DNA of 64,000 nucleotides from Peterkaempfera bronchialis (lineage in GTDB: Bacteria > Actinomycetota > Actinomycetes > Streptomycetales > Streptomycetaceae): NCBI RefSeq assembly GCF_003258605.2, contig NZ_CP031264.1:1922001-1986000 (forward strand), in the 5' to 3' direction. Below are positions 15,435 to 26,167 of this stretch, one piece after another; position 1 is the first letter of the stretch; the number at the start of each line of letters is the position of its first letter. A model generated the notes under the pieces. It did no database searches. It saw nothing but the letters and a program-made list of their open reading frames with translations, and was not told the DNA's origin. The position numbers and the translations under genes are program-made.

Positions 15435-16799
15435 TCAGCCGGCCTCGGCGACCCGAGGCTCCTCGGAGAACTCCATCTCCGGCGGCGCGGTGCGGAACAT
15501 CCCGGTCAGATAGGCCAGGTAGGCCACCCCGAGCCCGAGCCAGATCAGCCCCAGCACCAGGGCCTTGCCGTCCAGGTGGGCCAGCAGCCAGAGGTCCACC
15601 ACGGCCCCGATCGCGGGCGCGGCCACATGGCGGAGCGCGCCGAGGTCGCGGCCCGCGCGGCGTTCGCGGACGAAGGTGGCGATGACGCTCACATTGACGA
15701 AGGTGAAGGCGGTGAAGGCGCCGAAGTTGATGAAGGAGGTGGAGGTGGCCACATTGAGCCGCAGCGCGATCAGCCCGACCGCGCCGGTCAGCAGGATGTT
15801 GAAGGCCGGGGTCCGGAAGCGGGGGTGCACATAGCCGAACAGCTTGCGCGGCAGGACGGAGTCACGGCCCATGGCGAAGAGCAGCCGGGAGGTGCTGGCC
15901 TGGGCGGCGATCCCGGAGGAGAACTGGGCGACCACCAGGCCCGCGAGGAAGATCGAGGAGAAGAGGTCGCCGCCGATGGTCTTGGCGATCTCGAAGGCGG
16001 CCGAGTCCGGGTCGGAGAAGGTGCTGCCGGGGTGGACCAGCTGGGTGGCGTATGCGACGCCGACGAAGATGCCGCCGCCGATCAGCGCGATCAGCATGAT
16101 GGCGCGCGGGATGGTGCGGCGCGGGTTGACGGTCTCCTCGGTGAGCGTGGTGACCGCGTCGAAGCCGAGGAAGGAGTAGGCCGCGATGGCGGCGCCGGCC
16201 GAGATGCCCGCGAAGGTGGTGGCGCTGTTGGCGAACGGTGTGCCGCTGACCACCGCCCCGGCTCCGCCGAGGTGGAAGACATGGCGCAGCGAGAGCAGTA
16301 CGAAGATCGCGATGACCAGGATCTGGAAGACCATGAGCAGGTCGTTGACCCGCTCGGCGGTCTTGATCCCCAGCAGGTTGAGCACGGTGGTGAGGACCAC
16401 GAAGGCCAGGATCCAGGTCCAGAAGGGGACCCCGGGGAACTGGGCCTGGAGGTAGGCCCCGCCGATCAGCCAGATGACCATCGGCAGGAAGAAGTAGTCC
16501 AGCAGGGTGGCCCAGCCGACCAGGAAGCCCACCCGGGAGTCGATGGACCGCCGGACGTAGGTGTACGCGGAGCCGGCCACCGGGTGGAAGGCGGCCATCC
16601 GTCCGTAGCTGTGGGCGGTGAAGATCATCGCCGCCAGCGCCAGCAGATAGGCGGTGGGGGTCGCGCCATGGGTGATGTCGGCCACCACGCCGAACGTCCC
16701 CAGGACGATCAGCGGAGTCATATAGGCGAGGCCGAAGAGAACGACGGATCTGAGCGTCAGGGCGCGCGTCAGGCTCGGCGCGGCGGTGCTGTGGTCCAC
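15435..16799 (-). CDS. APC-superfamily amino acid/amine permease
   Basis: This 454-residue inner-membrane transporter has about twelve hydrophobic helices. The first carries the APC substrate-site pattern SVVLFGLAYMTPLIVLG. The consensus FHPVAGSAYTYVRRSI (helix 3) and SFLGFDAVTTLTEETVNPRR (helix 6 and loop) are also clear. It lies 21 bp downstream of the nitrilase-family amidase on the same strand, with AGGAG before its GTG start, so the two form an operon. The pair suggests uptake and hydrolysis of an amide, amine or carbamoyl compound. The substrate cannot be fixed from sequence. Confidence 0.88.
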   Translation of the reverse strand: MDHSTAAPSLTRALTLRSVVLFGLAYMTPLIVLGTFGVVADITHGATPTAYLLALAAMIFTAHSYGRMAAFHPVAGSAYTYVRRSIDSRVGFLVGWATLLDYFFLPMVIWLIGGAYLQAQFPGVPFWTWILAFVVLTTVLNLLGIKTAERVNDLLMVFQILVIAIFVLLSLRHVFHLGGAGAVVSGTPFANSATTFAGISAGAAIAAYSFLGFDAVTTLTEETVNPRRTIPRAIMLIALIGGGIFVGVAYATQLVHPGSTFSDPDSAAFEIAKTIGGDLFSSIFLAGLVVAQFSSGIAAQASTSRLLFAMGRDSVLPRKLFGYVHPRFRTPAFNILLTGAVGLIALRLNVATSTSFINFGAFTAFTFVNVSVIATFVRERRAGRDLGALRHVAAPAIGAVVDLWLLAHLDGKALVLGLIWLGLGVAYLAYLTGMFRTAPPEMEFSEEPRVAEAG

Positions 16800-16820
16800 G
16801 GGGTGGGCTCCTGGGGTGGT

Positions 16821-17726
16821 TCAGGTGCGGGCGGGGGGTTCCGCCGGGGGCTCGGCGGGGGTCGCGGGGCGCCAGCGGCGGGGGTCGATACGGCCGCCGT
16901 ACAGCGGTAGCTCCAGCGGGGAGTCGGCGTCGGTGAACTGCTCCCACATGCGGTTGATCCCAGCGGTGCCATAGGTGCGCACCCGGGAGACCTCATCCAG
17001 GTCGAGGACGTCGGTGAGGACGGTCGCCCCCTCGGACGGGGCCTCGGTGCGGACCCGCCCCTCGGGGTCGACGACCAGGCTGCGACCGGTGCCGACCGGT
17101 CCGGCGGTGTTGACGCTGACCACGAAGACCTGGTTGACGATGGCGTTGGCCCGGGCCAGGACCAGCTCCTGGGCCCGGTCCCCGGTGGTGGTCATCACCG
17201 GGTTGACGATCACCTCGGCGCCCATCCAGGCCAGATGGCGGGCGACCTCGGGGAACCAGGCGTCGTAGCAGATCGAGAAGCCGATCCGCCCGGTCCCGGG
17301 GATCTCCATGACCACGAACCGGTCCCCCGGAACGTACGGCTCGCGCGGCCGCCAGGGGAAGACCTTGCGGTACGACGCCGCCAGCCGGCCGTCCGGGGAG
17401 AAGGCCAGCGCGGTGTTGAACAGCTCCCCGCCCGGGCCGCGCTCGCAGACGCTGCCGGGCAGCAGCCAGATGCCCAGGTCGCCGGCGAGCTCGGCGAGCT
17501 GCCTGGTACGGCGGCCGTCCAGCGGCTCGGCGGCCTCCTGCAACTGCTCCTCCTCCCGGCCGGGAGGCCCGTCCACCCCGCACAGGTGCAGCTCGGGGTA
17601 GACCGCCAGCCGGGTCTGCGGAAAGCGCGCGAGGAGGGACTCCACCTCCTCGGCGAAGCCGGAGAGCGGTGCCGTCGCCAGGCGCGGCGGCGCCTGGGCC
17701 AGGGCGATGGGCAGAGGTCGGGACAC
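16821..17726 (-). CDS. Nitrilase-superfamily carbon-nitrogen hydrolase
   Basis: This 301-residue amidase-type enzyme has the complete Glu-Lys-Cys triad: Glu in LAVYPELHLCG, Lys in SYRKVFPW, and the nucleophile in SICYDAWFPE. A second conserved Glu (YVPGDRF region) and the family C-terminal fold follow. Relatives hydrolyse N-carbamoyl compounds, omega-amides or short amides. GTG at 17726 follows AGGTGA at short spacing; another GTG nine bases upstream is possible. It is the first gene of an operon with an amino acid permease and is divergent from a GntR/FadR regulator, the likely controller. Confidence 0.85.
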   Translation of the reverse strand: MSRPLPIALAQAPPRLATAPLSGFAEEVESLLARFPQTRLAVYPELHLCGVDGPPGREEEQLQEAAEPLDGRRTRQLAELAGDLGIWLLPGSVCERGPGGELFNTALAFSPDGRLAASYRKVFPWRPREPYVPGDRFVVMEIPGTGRIGFSICYDAWFPEVARHLAWMGAEVIVNPVMTTTGDRAQELVLARANAIVNQVFVVSVNTAGPVGTGRSLVVDPEGRVRTEAPSEGATVLTDVLDLDEVSRVRTYGTAGINRMWEQFTDADSPLELPLYGGRIDPRRWRPATPAEPPAEPPART

Positions 17727-17835
17727 GGAAGTCACCTGCTTCTTACGGGGCGTCGGGGTGAAATTAGAGCAAGATGAGCACTTAAGCAATACTGATCAGC
17801 ATGAGATGTTTTCTTCTCCGGCTACAGTGACACCC
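17727..17835. promoter_or_regulatory. AT-rich divergent control region with two palindromes
   Basis: This 109-bp gap is unusually AT-rich for the window. It contains the palindromes CTTAAG (17781-17786) and CTGATCAG (17792-17799), flanked by the near-repeats ATGAGCA and ATGAGAT. TACAGT at 17823-17828 is a fair -10 only 7 bp before the GntR ATG, so that message may be leaderless. The palindromes are candidate operators for the GntR protein. Confidence 0.5.
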
Positions 17836-18618
17836 ATGCCTGGCTCCCCCGACCGACCGGAACCGGACCCGGATCCGGGCGCGGACGTCGCCCTGGGTCT
17901 CAACACTCCCGCGCTCAGCGGCATCCGGCGGCTCTCCGCCCTGGACGCCGTACGGGCCAGGATCGGCCTCGCCGTCGACCTCGGCCTGCTCGCGCCCGGC
18001 GAGCGGCTGCCGAGCAGCGACCGGATCGCGGCGGCGCTGGGCGTCGGCGAGATCACCGCCCGCCGGGCCCTGGTCTCACTCTGCCGGGACGGCGTCCTCG
18101 AACGGCGTCGGGGCCGGACCGGCGGCACCCTGGTCGCCGAGCGGCCCGCCCGCGCCGCCGCCGAGACCACCGCCGCCTTCCGGTCGGACAGCGCCGCCGT
18201 ACGCCGGCTGATCGACCACCGGCTGGTCCTGGAGTGCGGGGTGGCGCACCTGGCCGCCGCCCGGGTGGACGACGACACCCTGAAGCGGCTGGACGACCTG
18301 GTCGCGGAGATGGACGAGGCCCCCAGCTGGGCCGAGTTCCACAGCTGCGACGAGCGGTTCCACCTCGCGGTGGCCGCCGCCACCGGGCTCGACTCGGTCA
18401 CCGAGCCGTACAGCGCGCTGCTGCGGGACCTCTACCGCTACTACCTGCCGTATCCCATGGAGGCACTGCGTGCCTCCAACGCCGAGCACCGCGCCCTGGT
18501 CGAGGCGCTGCGCCGGCACGACGCCGCCGGGGCGGCCGACATCACCCGGCGCCATGTCGAGGAGCTGCACCAGACGATGTTCGTCGGCCTGCTCGGCGGC
18601 GAGGCGGACACCGCCTAG
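17836..18618 (+). CDS. GntR/FadR-subfamily transcriptional regulator
   Basis: This 260-residue protein has a winged helix (about 35-105: ARIGLAVDLGLLAPGERLPS, then IAAALGVGEITARRALVSL) and an FCD effector domain (about 115-250). Metal or ligand-binding residues of FCD domains are suggested by the Asp in SCDERFH, His in DERFHLAV and His in SNAEHRALVEAL and RRHVEELHQ. It is divergent from the amidase-permease operon across a short AT-rich gap, so it likely controls that operon. Its TAG stop overlaps the stop codon of the convergent RNase gene by two bases. Confidence 0.88.
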   Translation: MPGSPDRPEPDPDPGADVALGLNTPALSGIRRLSALDAVRARIGLAVDLGLLAPGERLPSSDRIAAALGVGEITARRALVSLCRDGVLERRRGRTGGTLVAERPARAAAETTAAFRSDSAAVRRLIDHRLVLECGVAHLAAARVDDDTLKRLDDLVAEMDEAPSWAEFHSCDERFHLAVAAATGLDSVTEPYSALLRDLYRYYLPYPMEALRASNAEHRALVEALRRHDAAGAADITRRHVEELHQTMFVGLLGGEADTA

Positions 18619-19052
18619 CAGCGTGTGTCGATCTCCTTGAAGGACGCGTAGTGGTCGGCGGTCCAGTACTCCTCGCCGCCGCTGCCGGTGATGATCCGCC
18701 GGGCGCCGCGGTCCCGGGAGCCCGGGGTGCGGACGGTGAACTCGTGGTAGTAGCCGGACCGCTGACGGGGCAGCAGCCGCTCGCGGTTGCCGAAGACCGT
18801 GCCGTCCGAGCGGTACGGGTAGGGGCCGCCGGCCTGGATCAGCGCCAGGGTGTCATGGGCCTGGTCGGGCAGCCGGGTACCGCAGATGTCGGGTATCGCG
18901 GGGTCCGAGGGATGCCAGGCACCCGACGGCCCGGACGACGCAGGCGGCGCGGTCGGCCCGGCGGGGTGGGCGCCCGACGGCGCGGAGGTCGAGGCGCAGC
19001 CGGCGGCGAGCGCGGCCAGCAGTGCGGCGGCGGCCGCGCGGCGGAACGTCAT
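18615..19052 (-). CDS. RNase Sa/T1-family guanyl-specific ribonuclease with lipoprotein signal
   Basis: This 145-residue microbial ribonuclease aligns by eye with RNase Sa over its C-terminal 95 residues. The catalytic residues are all present: Glu104 (YYHEFTV), Arg115 and Arg119 (RDRGARRIITG) and His134 (TADHYASF). Cys57 and Cys145 match the RNase Sa disulfide. The N-terminus is a short hydrophobic signal ending in LAAGC (Cys19), a good lipobox, followed by a 30-residue Ser/Pro/Ala linker. The enzyme would therefore be anchored outside the membrane rather than freely secreted. No barstar-type inhibitor gene is adjacent. Substrate RNA is expected to be cut after G. Confidence 0.88.
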   Translation of the reverse strand: MTFRRAAAAALLAALAAGCASTSAPSGAHPAGPTAPPASSGPSGAWHPSDPAIPDICGTRLPDQAHDTLALIQAGGPYPYRSDGTVFGNRERLLPRQRSGYYHEFTVRTPGSRDRGARRIITGSGGEEYWTADHYASFKEIDTRC

Positions 19053-19100
19053 CCCAGCAGCATGGCCGCCCACGGCTCCGCGATCAAGGCGGGAATGCCG

Positions 19101-19140
19101 CCGGGGCGGGACCGGACGCCATTGTCCGGCCCCGCCCCGG
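19101..19140 (-). terminator. Terminator hairpin after ppdK
   Basis: A 10-bp CCGGGGCGGG/CCCGCCCCGG stem extended by CCGGAC/GTCCGG across one mismatch lies about 75 bp past the ppdK stop codon. Confidence 0.6.
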
Positions 19141-19146
19141 GGCCTG

Positions 19147-19186
19147 CCGTGCGGCGGCGTCTCCTGCGCCGAGCTCCGCCGCACGG
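19147..19186 (-). terminator. Second hairpin after ppdK
   Basis: An 11-bp perfect stem (CCGTGCGGCGG and complement, 18-nt loop) lies between the ppdK stop and the hairpin above. The two may act together. Confidence 0.45.
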
Positions 19187-19215
19187 GTGCGGTCACCGAC
19201 TCTCGCTGCGTGGTA

Positions 19216-21933
<2,718 letters not shown>

Positions 21934-22376
21934 GGGTGTTCTCCTCGCGCAACGGGTCGCACGGTTGCCCTGACGGCGGAGAACATACCCATTTCAAAGG
22001 CCGCTCAGCGCAGCCGATAGGCCGTCAGAGCTTCGGAGTCGGCCCCGACCCGACACTTCCATGCCTTCAGGGCTTGATCACCTGCGTTTGTGAAATCGTC
22101 CGCTTGACGCTAGCTCGCGTTCATTTGTCGAAGTCGGCGAAACTCCATGATCACATCTGGGCGACCGCCGGAGAGCCGGGCTGGCACTCAGTGCCACCAC
22201 GTCTTGATTACCTGGAGACAGCGCGCCCGATCCGCCGGACCCCCCTTCGGGAACCGATCCGCGCCCGGCACCGGCCGCCGCGCACCCCCGGGGAGCGGCG
22301 ACCGCCCCGGTATGTGTCCAGCGTCACGGCCGCGTCTCACCAGCCGTACGGGCTCCGGTACGGACGCCGCCCCGGC
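21934..22376 (-). promoter_or_regulatory. Upstream region of ppdK
   Basis: This 443-bp gap carries no convincing gene. It should contain the ppdK promoter, but no clear -35/-10 pair stands out. A weak 6-bp hairpin (CCGTAC/GTACGG, 22344-22363) follows dusB, and a perfect palindrome lies at 22182-22196. The stretch 22075-22150 is less GC-rich than its surroundings and is the likeliest promoter area. Confidence 0.4.
22182..22196. promoter_or_regulatory. Perfect palindrome upstream of ppdK
   Basis: TGGCACTCAGTGCCA has perfect 7-bp arms around one base. It is 249 bp upstream of the ppdK start. The half-site resembles that of the CIRCE element at 50.8 kb, but the arms are joined by 1 nt rather than 9 nt, so HrcA is not the expected binder. 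It could be an operator or a small hairpin. Confidence 0.4.
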
Positions 22377-23552
22377 TCAGCCGCCGGAGGTGTCCAGCTC
22401 GGCGTCGGCGCCCGGGACCGCGCAGTCGTACGGGTCGTCCAGCCAGCCCTCGGGGAGGACCACCCGGCGCTCCCCGGTGGTCCGGCCGCGCGGGCCGTCC
22501 GCCCCCTCCGGCCAGGGCTGGTCCAGGTCGAGCGAGGAGAGCAGGCCCTCCAGCTCGGCCAGCGAGGAGGCGTTCGCCAGCTTCACCCGCATCTCGGAGC
22601 CGACCGAGAAGCCCTTGGTGTACCAGGCCACATGCTTACGGAAGTCGATCACGCCGCGCGCCTCGTCGCCGATCCACTCCCCCAGCAGCTCGGCATGGCG
22701 CAGCATCACCGAGGCGACCCGGCGGAACGACGGACGCTGGTAGTCCACCTCGCCCTCGAAGATCGACACCAGGTCCTTGAACAGCCACGGCCTCCCCAGG
22801 CAGCCGCGCCCCACCACCACGCCGTCGCAGCCGGTCTCCCGCATCATCCGCACCGCGTCGTCCGCCGACCAGATGTCGCCGTTGCCCAGCACCGGAATCC
22901 CGTCCGGCACCGCCTCGCGCAGCCGGGCGACCGCCGACCAGTCGGCGGTGCCGCCGTAGTGCTGCACGGCGGTGCGGCCGTGCAGGGCGATGGCCGCCAC
23001 CCCCTCCTCGGCGGCGATCCGCCCGGCGTCCAGGTAGGTGAGGTGGGCGTCGTCGATGCCCTTGCGCATCTTGACCGTCACCGGCAGCGCGCCCGCGTTG
23101 CCGACCGCCTCGCGCAGCAGGGCGCGCAGCAGGTTCCGCTTGTACGGCAGCGCCGAGCCGCCGCCCTTGCGGGTCACCTTGGGCACCGGGCAGCCGAAGT
23201 TCAGGTCGATGTGGTCGGCCAGGTCCTCGTCGGCGATCATGCGCACGGCCCGGCCCACGGTGACCGGGTCCACCCCGTACAGCTGGATGGAGCGCGGCTG
23301 CTCGCTGGGGTCGAACCGGATCAGCCGCAGGGTCTTGCGGTCCCGCTCCACCAGCGCCCGGGTCGTGATCATCTCGCTGACGAACAGCCCCCGGCCGCCG
23401 CTCTGCTCCCGGCAGAGCGTGCGGAACGGCGCATTGGTGATCCCCGCCATCGGCGCCAGCACCACCGGCGGCCACACCTGCATCGGCCCCACCCGCAGCG
23501 GCGCAAAGCCGCCCTGGGGTGCGGTGGCGGCGGGTTCGGCGGTGGTGGTCAT
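22377..23552 (-). CDS. dusB: tRNA-dihydrouridine synthase DusB
   Basis: This 391-residue FMN-dependent enzyme reduces specific uridines in the tRNA D-loop. The TIM-barrel motifs are intact: VVLAPMAGITNAPFR at the start, the IDLNFGCPVPKVTRKGGGSAL block containing the catalytic Cys, TVKMRKGIDD, the ALHGRTAVQHYGG loop, and GNGDIW plus GVVVGRGCLGRPW for phosphate binding. ATG 23552 is preferred as the family-like start; the open frame extends 18 codons further upstream. The C-terminal helical RNA-binding domain is present. Confidence 0.93.
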   Translation of the reverse strand: MTTTAEPAATAPQGGFAPLRVGPMQVWPPVVLAPMAGITNAPFRTLCREQSGGRGLFVSEMITTRALVERDRKTLRLIRFDPSEQPRSIQLYGVDPVTVGRAVRMIADEDLADHIDLNFGCPVPKVTRKGGGSALPYKRNLLRALLREAVGNAGALPVTVKMRKGIDDAHLTYLDAGRIAAEEGVAAIALHGRTAVQHYGGTADWSAVARLREAVPDGIPVLGNGDIWSADDAVRMMRETGCDGVVVGRGCLGRPWLFKDLVSIFEGEVDYQRPSFRRVASVMLRHAELLGEWIGDEARGVIDFRKHVAWYTKGFSVGSEMRVKLANASSLAELEGLLSSLDLDQPWPEGADGPRGRTTGERRVVLPEGWLDDPYDCAVPGADAELDTSGG

Positions 23553-23681
23553 GCCTGTGGTCCTCGGGGTGGGAGCGGTGGTCCGGAGAGACCCATTCTC
23601 CCCCACCGCCCGGGGGCGCCGGTGCGTACGTCATCCGGAAATTCCGTGGGCGCTGTCGGGGGCGGGTGCGACGATCGGGCC

Positions 23682-24290
23682 ATGAGCGCGATGCAGCCCA
23701 GCACCGGGCACACCGAGCCCACCCGGCCCACCGAGCCCGCGGCCGTCCGCAGCCGCTCCGAGCTGGCCGACCTCACCGCCTCCGGGGTGCGACCGAGGTA
23801 TCTGATGTTCTGGGGACCCCGGCCGCAGCGGGACGGGAGCGTCGGCGCCGGGTGCCTCAGCCAGTGGTGGCCGTCCCCCTTCACGGTGGACGGGGTGGAG
23901 TACGCCACCGCCGAGCACTGGATGATGGCGGGCAAGGCCCGGCTGTTCGGGGACGAGGAGACACTGGGCGGCATCCTGGCGGCGCGCACCCCGGGGGAGG
24001 CCAGGAAGCTGGGCCGGCTGGTGCGGGGGTTCCGCGAGGAGCAGTGGGCGCGGGAGCGGGCCGAGCTGGTGGTGGAGGGGAACGTCGCCAAGTTCGGACA
24101 GGACGCGGCGCTCTCCGCCTATCTGCTCGCCACCCGGCACCGGGTGCTGGTGGAGGCCAGTCCGCTGGACCGGATCTGGGGCATCGGCCTGGCCGCCGAT
24201 GATCGGCGCGCCGCCGATCCGGCCCGCTGGCGAGGGCTCAACCTGCTGGGTTTCGCGCTGATGGAGGCCCGCCGCAAGCTTGCTGACTGA
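23682..24290 (+). CDS. NADAR-family protein
   Basis: This 202-residue protein has the NADAR (YbiA/DUF1768) fold. Some members hydrolyse N-glycosidic bonds in early riboflavin intermediates, and others remove ADP-ribose from guanine in DNA. Family markers are FWGPRP, the LSQWWPSPFTVDGV motif, the conserved Glu of ATAEHWMMAGKARLF, KFGQDAALSAYLLAT and the C-terminal DRIWGIGLA block followed by RWRGLNLLGFALMEAR. The 45-residue N-terminal tail is Pro/Thr-rich and variable. Divergent from dusB. No DarT-type toxin or phage-defence gene is adjacent, so a metabolite-repair role is the simpler reading. Confidence 0.85.
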   Translation: MSAMQPSTGHTEPTRPTEPAAVRSRSELADLTASGVRPRYLMFWGPRPQRDGSVGAGCLSQWWPSPFTVDGVEYATAEHWMMAGKARLFGDEETLGGILAARTPGEARKLGRLVRGFREEQWARERAELVVEGNVAKFGQDAALSAYLLATRHRVLVEASPLDRIWGIGLAADDRRAADPARWRGLNLLGFALMEARRKLAD

Positions 24291-24493
24291 TAGTCAGGCG
24301 GCTGCGGCCGCCGCCGCCCGGAACCGCGCCGACAAATGGACGCGATTCGCTACCTTCCCATGCCCTCTTTGCGGCAGGATGGCCACCGGCCATGACCCCC
24401 GGTAACCAAGTGGACGCCCGGGGTCGGTGGCCGGTGCCAGGTCGGGGGAGACGAGGGCCGGGGCCGGACGGGCGCCCGGTGGGAGGTCGCACC

Positions 24494-25861
24494 ATGGCGG
24501 TTCACGGCGGGGCTCCGGACCCCGTGCAGGTCGACGACATGCGCATGCAACTGGACGAGATGCTGCGGGCACGCCAGTACGCCGTACAGCGGGAGCGGCG
24601 GCTGGCCGCCGAGCTGCGGTCGGCCGGGCATCGCTACGCCGCACCCCCGGCGGGGCCGGACCCGGAGGCGGCCCGGCAGCTGGCCCAGGCGCGGGCATAC
24701 CGGGAGCAGCTGGGGGCGGAGTGCCTGCGGCTCAGCGAGCAGCTGCGCGGCGTGGAGGCGCAGGCCCGCTGGAACGGGGCCTCCCCACCGCCCCCGGGCG
24801 AGGCGGAGCCCGAGGCCGAGGCGCCGATCGACGTCGAGATCGAGGGGGACCTCGCGCCCGAGGCCAGGGTCGAGCCGGAGCCCGGCCCGGCCGCCGGTCG
24901 GCGGACGCGTCCACGGCGGGCGGGCGGAGCCCGGCACGGCGGGGCCGCCGCCGACCGGCCCATACCGGAGCCACCGGCCGAGGTCCCCGAGGCACGCGAC
25001 GGCCGGGACCGCCAGGTGGCCGGGGAGCGCCCGATGGCCGGGGAGCGGCCCGGGTCCGACGCGGAGGCGGCCCGGCAGCAGCCGTGGCCGATCGTGGACC
25101 CGGTCGCGCTGGCGGCCCGGGTGTCCGGGATGCATGCGGCCGGGCAGGGCCGGCAGGCGGTGGCGGCGGTCGCCGAGGCCGCGCTGTCGCTGGCCCCGGC
25201 CGATGTGGCCGCGCTGGCCGCCGAGCTGCACACCGGGGGGCCGTCCGGCTCGGCCGGCTATCTGGCCCGGGCCGCCGCCGGCGGTACGGCCGACCATGCC
25301 GCGCAGGTGCTGTCGCTGCTGCGCCAGGCGGAGCTGACCGAGGAGGCGCAGGAGCTCTTCCACCAGCTCTGGTCATGGCCCCCGGACCGGCTGCCGCCGC
25401 TCTTCGCCGCGCTGGAGCGCACCGGGCAGGCGGCGGACGCGGCGACGCTGCTCTGGGAGTCGGCGTCGGCCCCCGCGGACGAGGTGGCGGCGCTGGTGGG
25501 GGCGCTGGCCGACGCCGGACGCGACGCGGACCTGCGCAGCCTGCTGGGCCAGACCGCCAGCCGGGCCGCGCCCGAGGTCGCGGACCTGGTCCGGGCCCTG
25601 GCGGACGCGGGCCGGGAGTCGGCGAACGAGGTGCTGCTGCGGACCCTGGTCCGTGGGCGGCAGCCGGGCGACCTGGCGCGGCTCGGCTCGGTGCTGATGG
25701 CCGAGGGCCGCCCCGAGGTGTACGGGCGGCTGCTGGCCGCCGCCGAGGAGACCGCCCCGGAGCGGCGGCGCGACATCGCCTCGGCGCTCCGGCTGGCCGG
25801 ACTGCCGCTGCATGTCCCGGCGTCCTCCGGCCGCAACCGCCTGGGCCGCCGCAGCCGCTGA
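24494..25861 (+). CDS. Coiled-coil plus helical-repeat protein of unknown function
   Basis: This 455-residue protein has three parts. Residues 10-90 form a charged coiled coil (VDDMRMQLDEMLRARQYAV, then RQLAQARAYREQL). A disordered Pro/Glu/Arg linker spans about 95-205. A C-terminal array of short Ala/Leu helices, about 33 residues per repeat, runs to residue 440 (e.g. VAALVGALADAGRDADLRSLL followed by VADLVRALADAGRESANEVLL). The repeat units are clearly related to one another. ATG 24494 follows GGGAGG at good spacing; the frame stays open further upstream. No catalytic motif or signal peptide is seen, which suggests a cytoplasmic scaffold. No named family is recognised. Confidence 0.7.
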   Translation: MAVHGGAPDPVQVDDMRMQLDEMLRARQYAVQRERRLAAELRSAGHRYAAPPAGPDPEAARQLAQARAYREQLGAECLRLSEQLRGVEAQARWNGASPPPPGEAEPEAEAPIDVEIEGDLAPEARVEPEPGPAAGRRTRPRRAGGARHGGAAADRPIPEPPAEVPEARDGRDRQVAGERPMAGERPGSDAEAARQQPWPIVDPVALAARVSGMHAAGQGRQAVAAVAEAALSLAPADVAALAAELHTGGPSGSAGYLARAAAGGTADHAAQVLSLLRQAELTEEAQELFHQLWSWPPDRLPPLFAALERTGQAADAATLLWESASAPADEVAALVGALADAGRDADLRSLLGQTASRAAPEVADLVRALADAGRESANEVLLRTLVRGRQPGDLARLGSVLMAEGRPEVYGRLLAAAEETAPERRRDIASALRLAGLPLHVPASSGRNRLGRRSR

Positions 25862-25912
25862 GCCCAGCCGAACTCCGCCGAGCCCAGTCGAGCCGAGCCG
25901 ATCGCCACTGAG

Positions 25913-25933
25913 CGCCGCCGTTCCCCGGCGGTG
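25913..25933 (+). terminator. Terminator after the helical-repeat gene
   Basis: An 8-bp stem CGCCGCCG/CGGCGGTG with loop TTCCC lies 52 bp past the stop codon. Confidence 0.5.
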
Positions 25934-26092
25934 TCTCAGGGGTGCGGCGAGGAAGCGCAGCACCGCGAGCACCCGGCGGTGGTCGGCGTCGGCGGGGGGC
26001 AGGTCCAGCTCGCCCGCTTGGCCGGCCCGCTCCGGCCGGGGCCCCGGTGCCGGACCGCCGCGCCCTGCGGAGGGCCGCCTGAGAGACGGCGA

Positions 26093-26125
26093 GGGCGTAC
26101 CGGCGGTCGAGCCGCCGGTACGCCC
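26093..26125 (-). terminator. Terminator after glyS
   Basis: A perfect 14-bp stem (GGGCGTACCGGCGG and complement) with loop TCGAG lies about 45 bp beyond the glyS stop codon. Together with the hairpin at 25913 it separates two convergent genes. Confidence 0.75.
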
Positions 26126-26167
26126 CTGCGGTGCGCGGAGGGTGCGCGGAGGGTGCGCGGGTGGGTG

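Noticed and set aside
22075-22150. Possible sigma-factor promoter pair (TTGACG and TTCATT) on the plus strand
   Set aside because: No gene lies downstream on that strand within range, and the spacing does not fit.
23682-24290. NADAR protein as part of a DarT-like toxin-antitoxin or phage-defence pair
   Set aside because: Its neighbours are dusB and an unrelated helical-repeat gene; no toxin candidate is adjacent.
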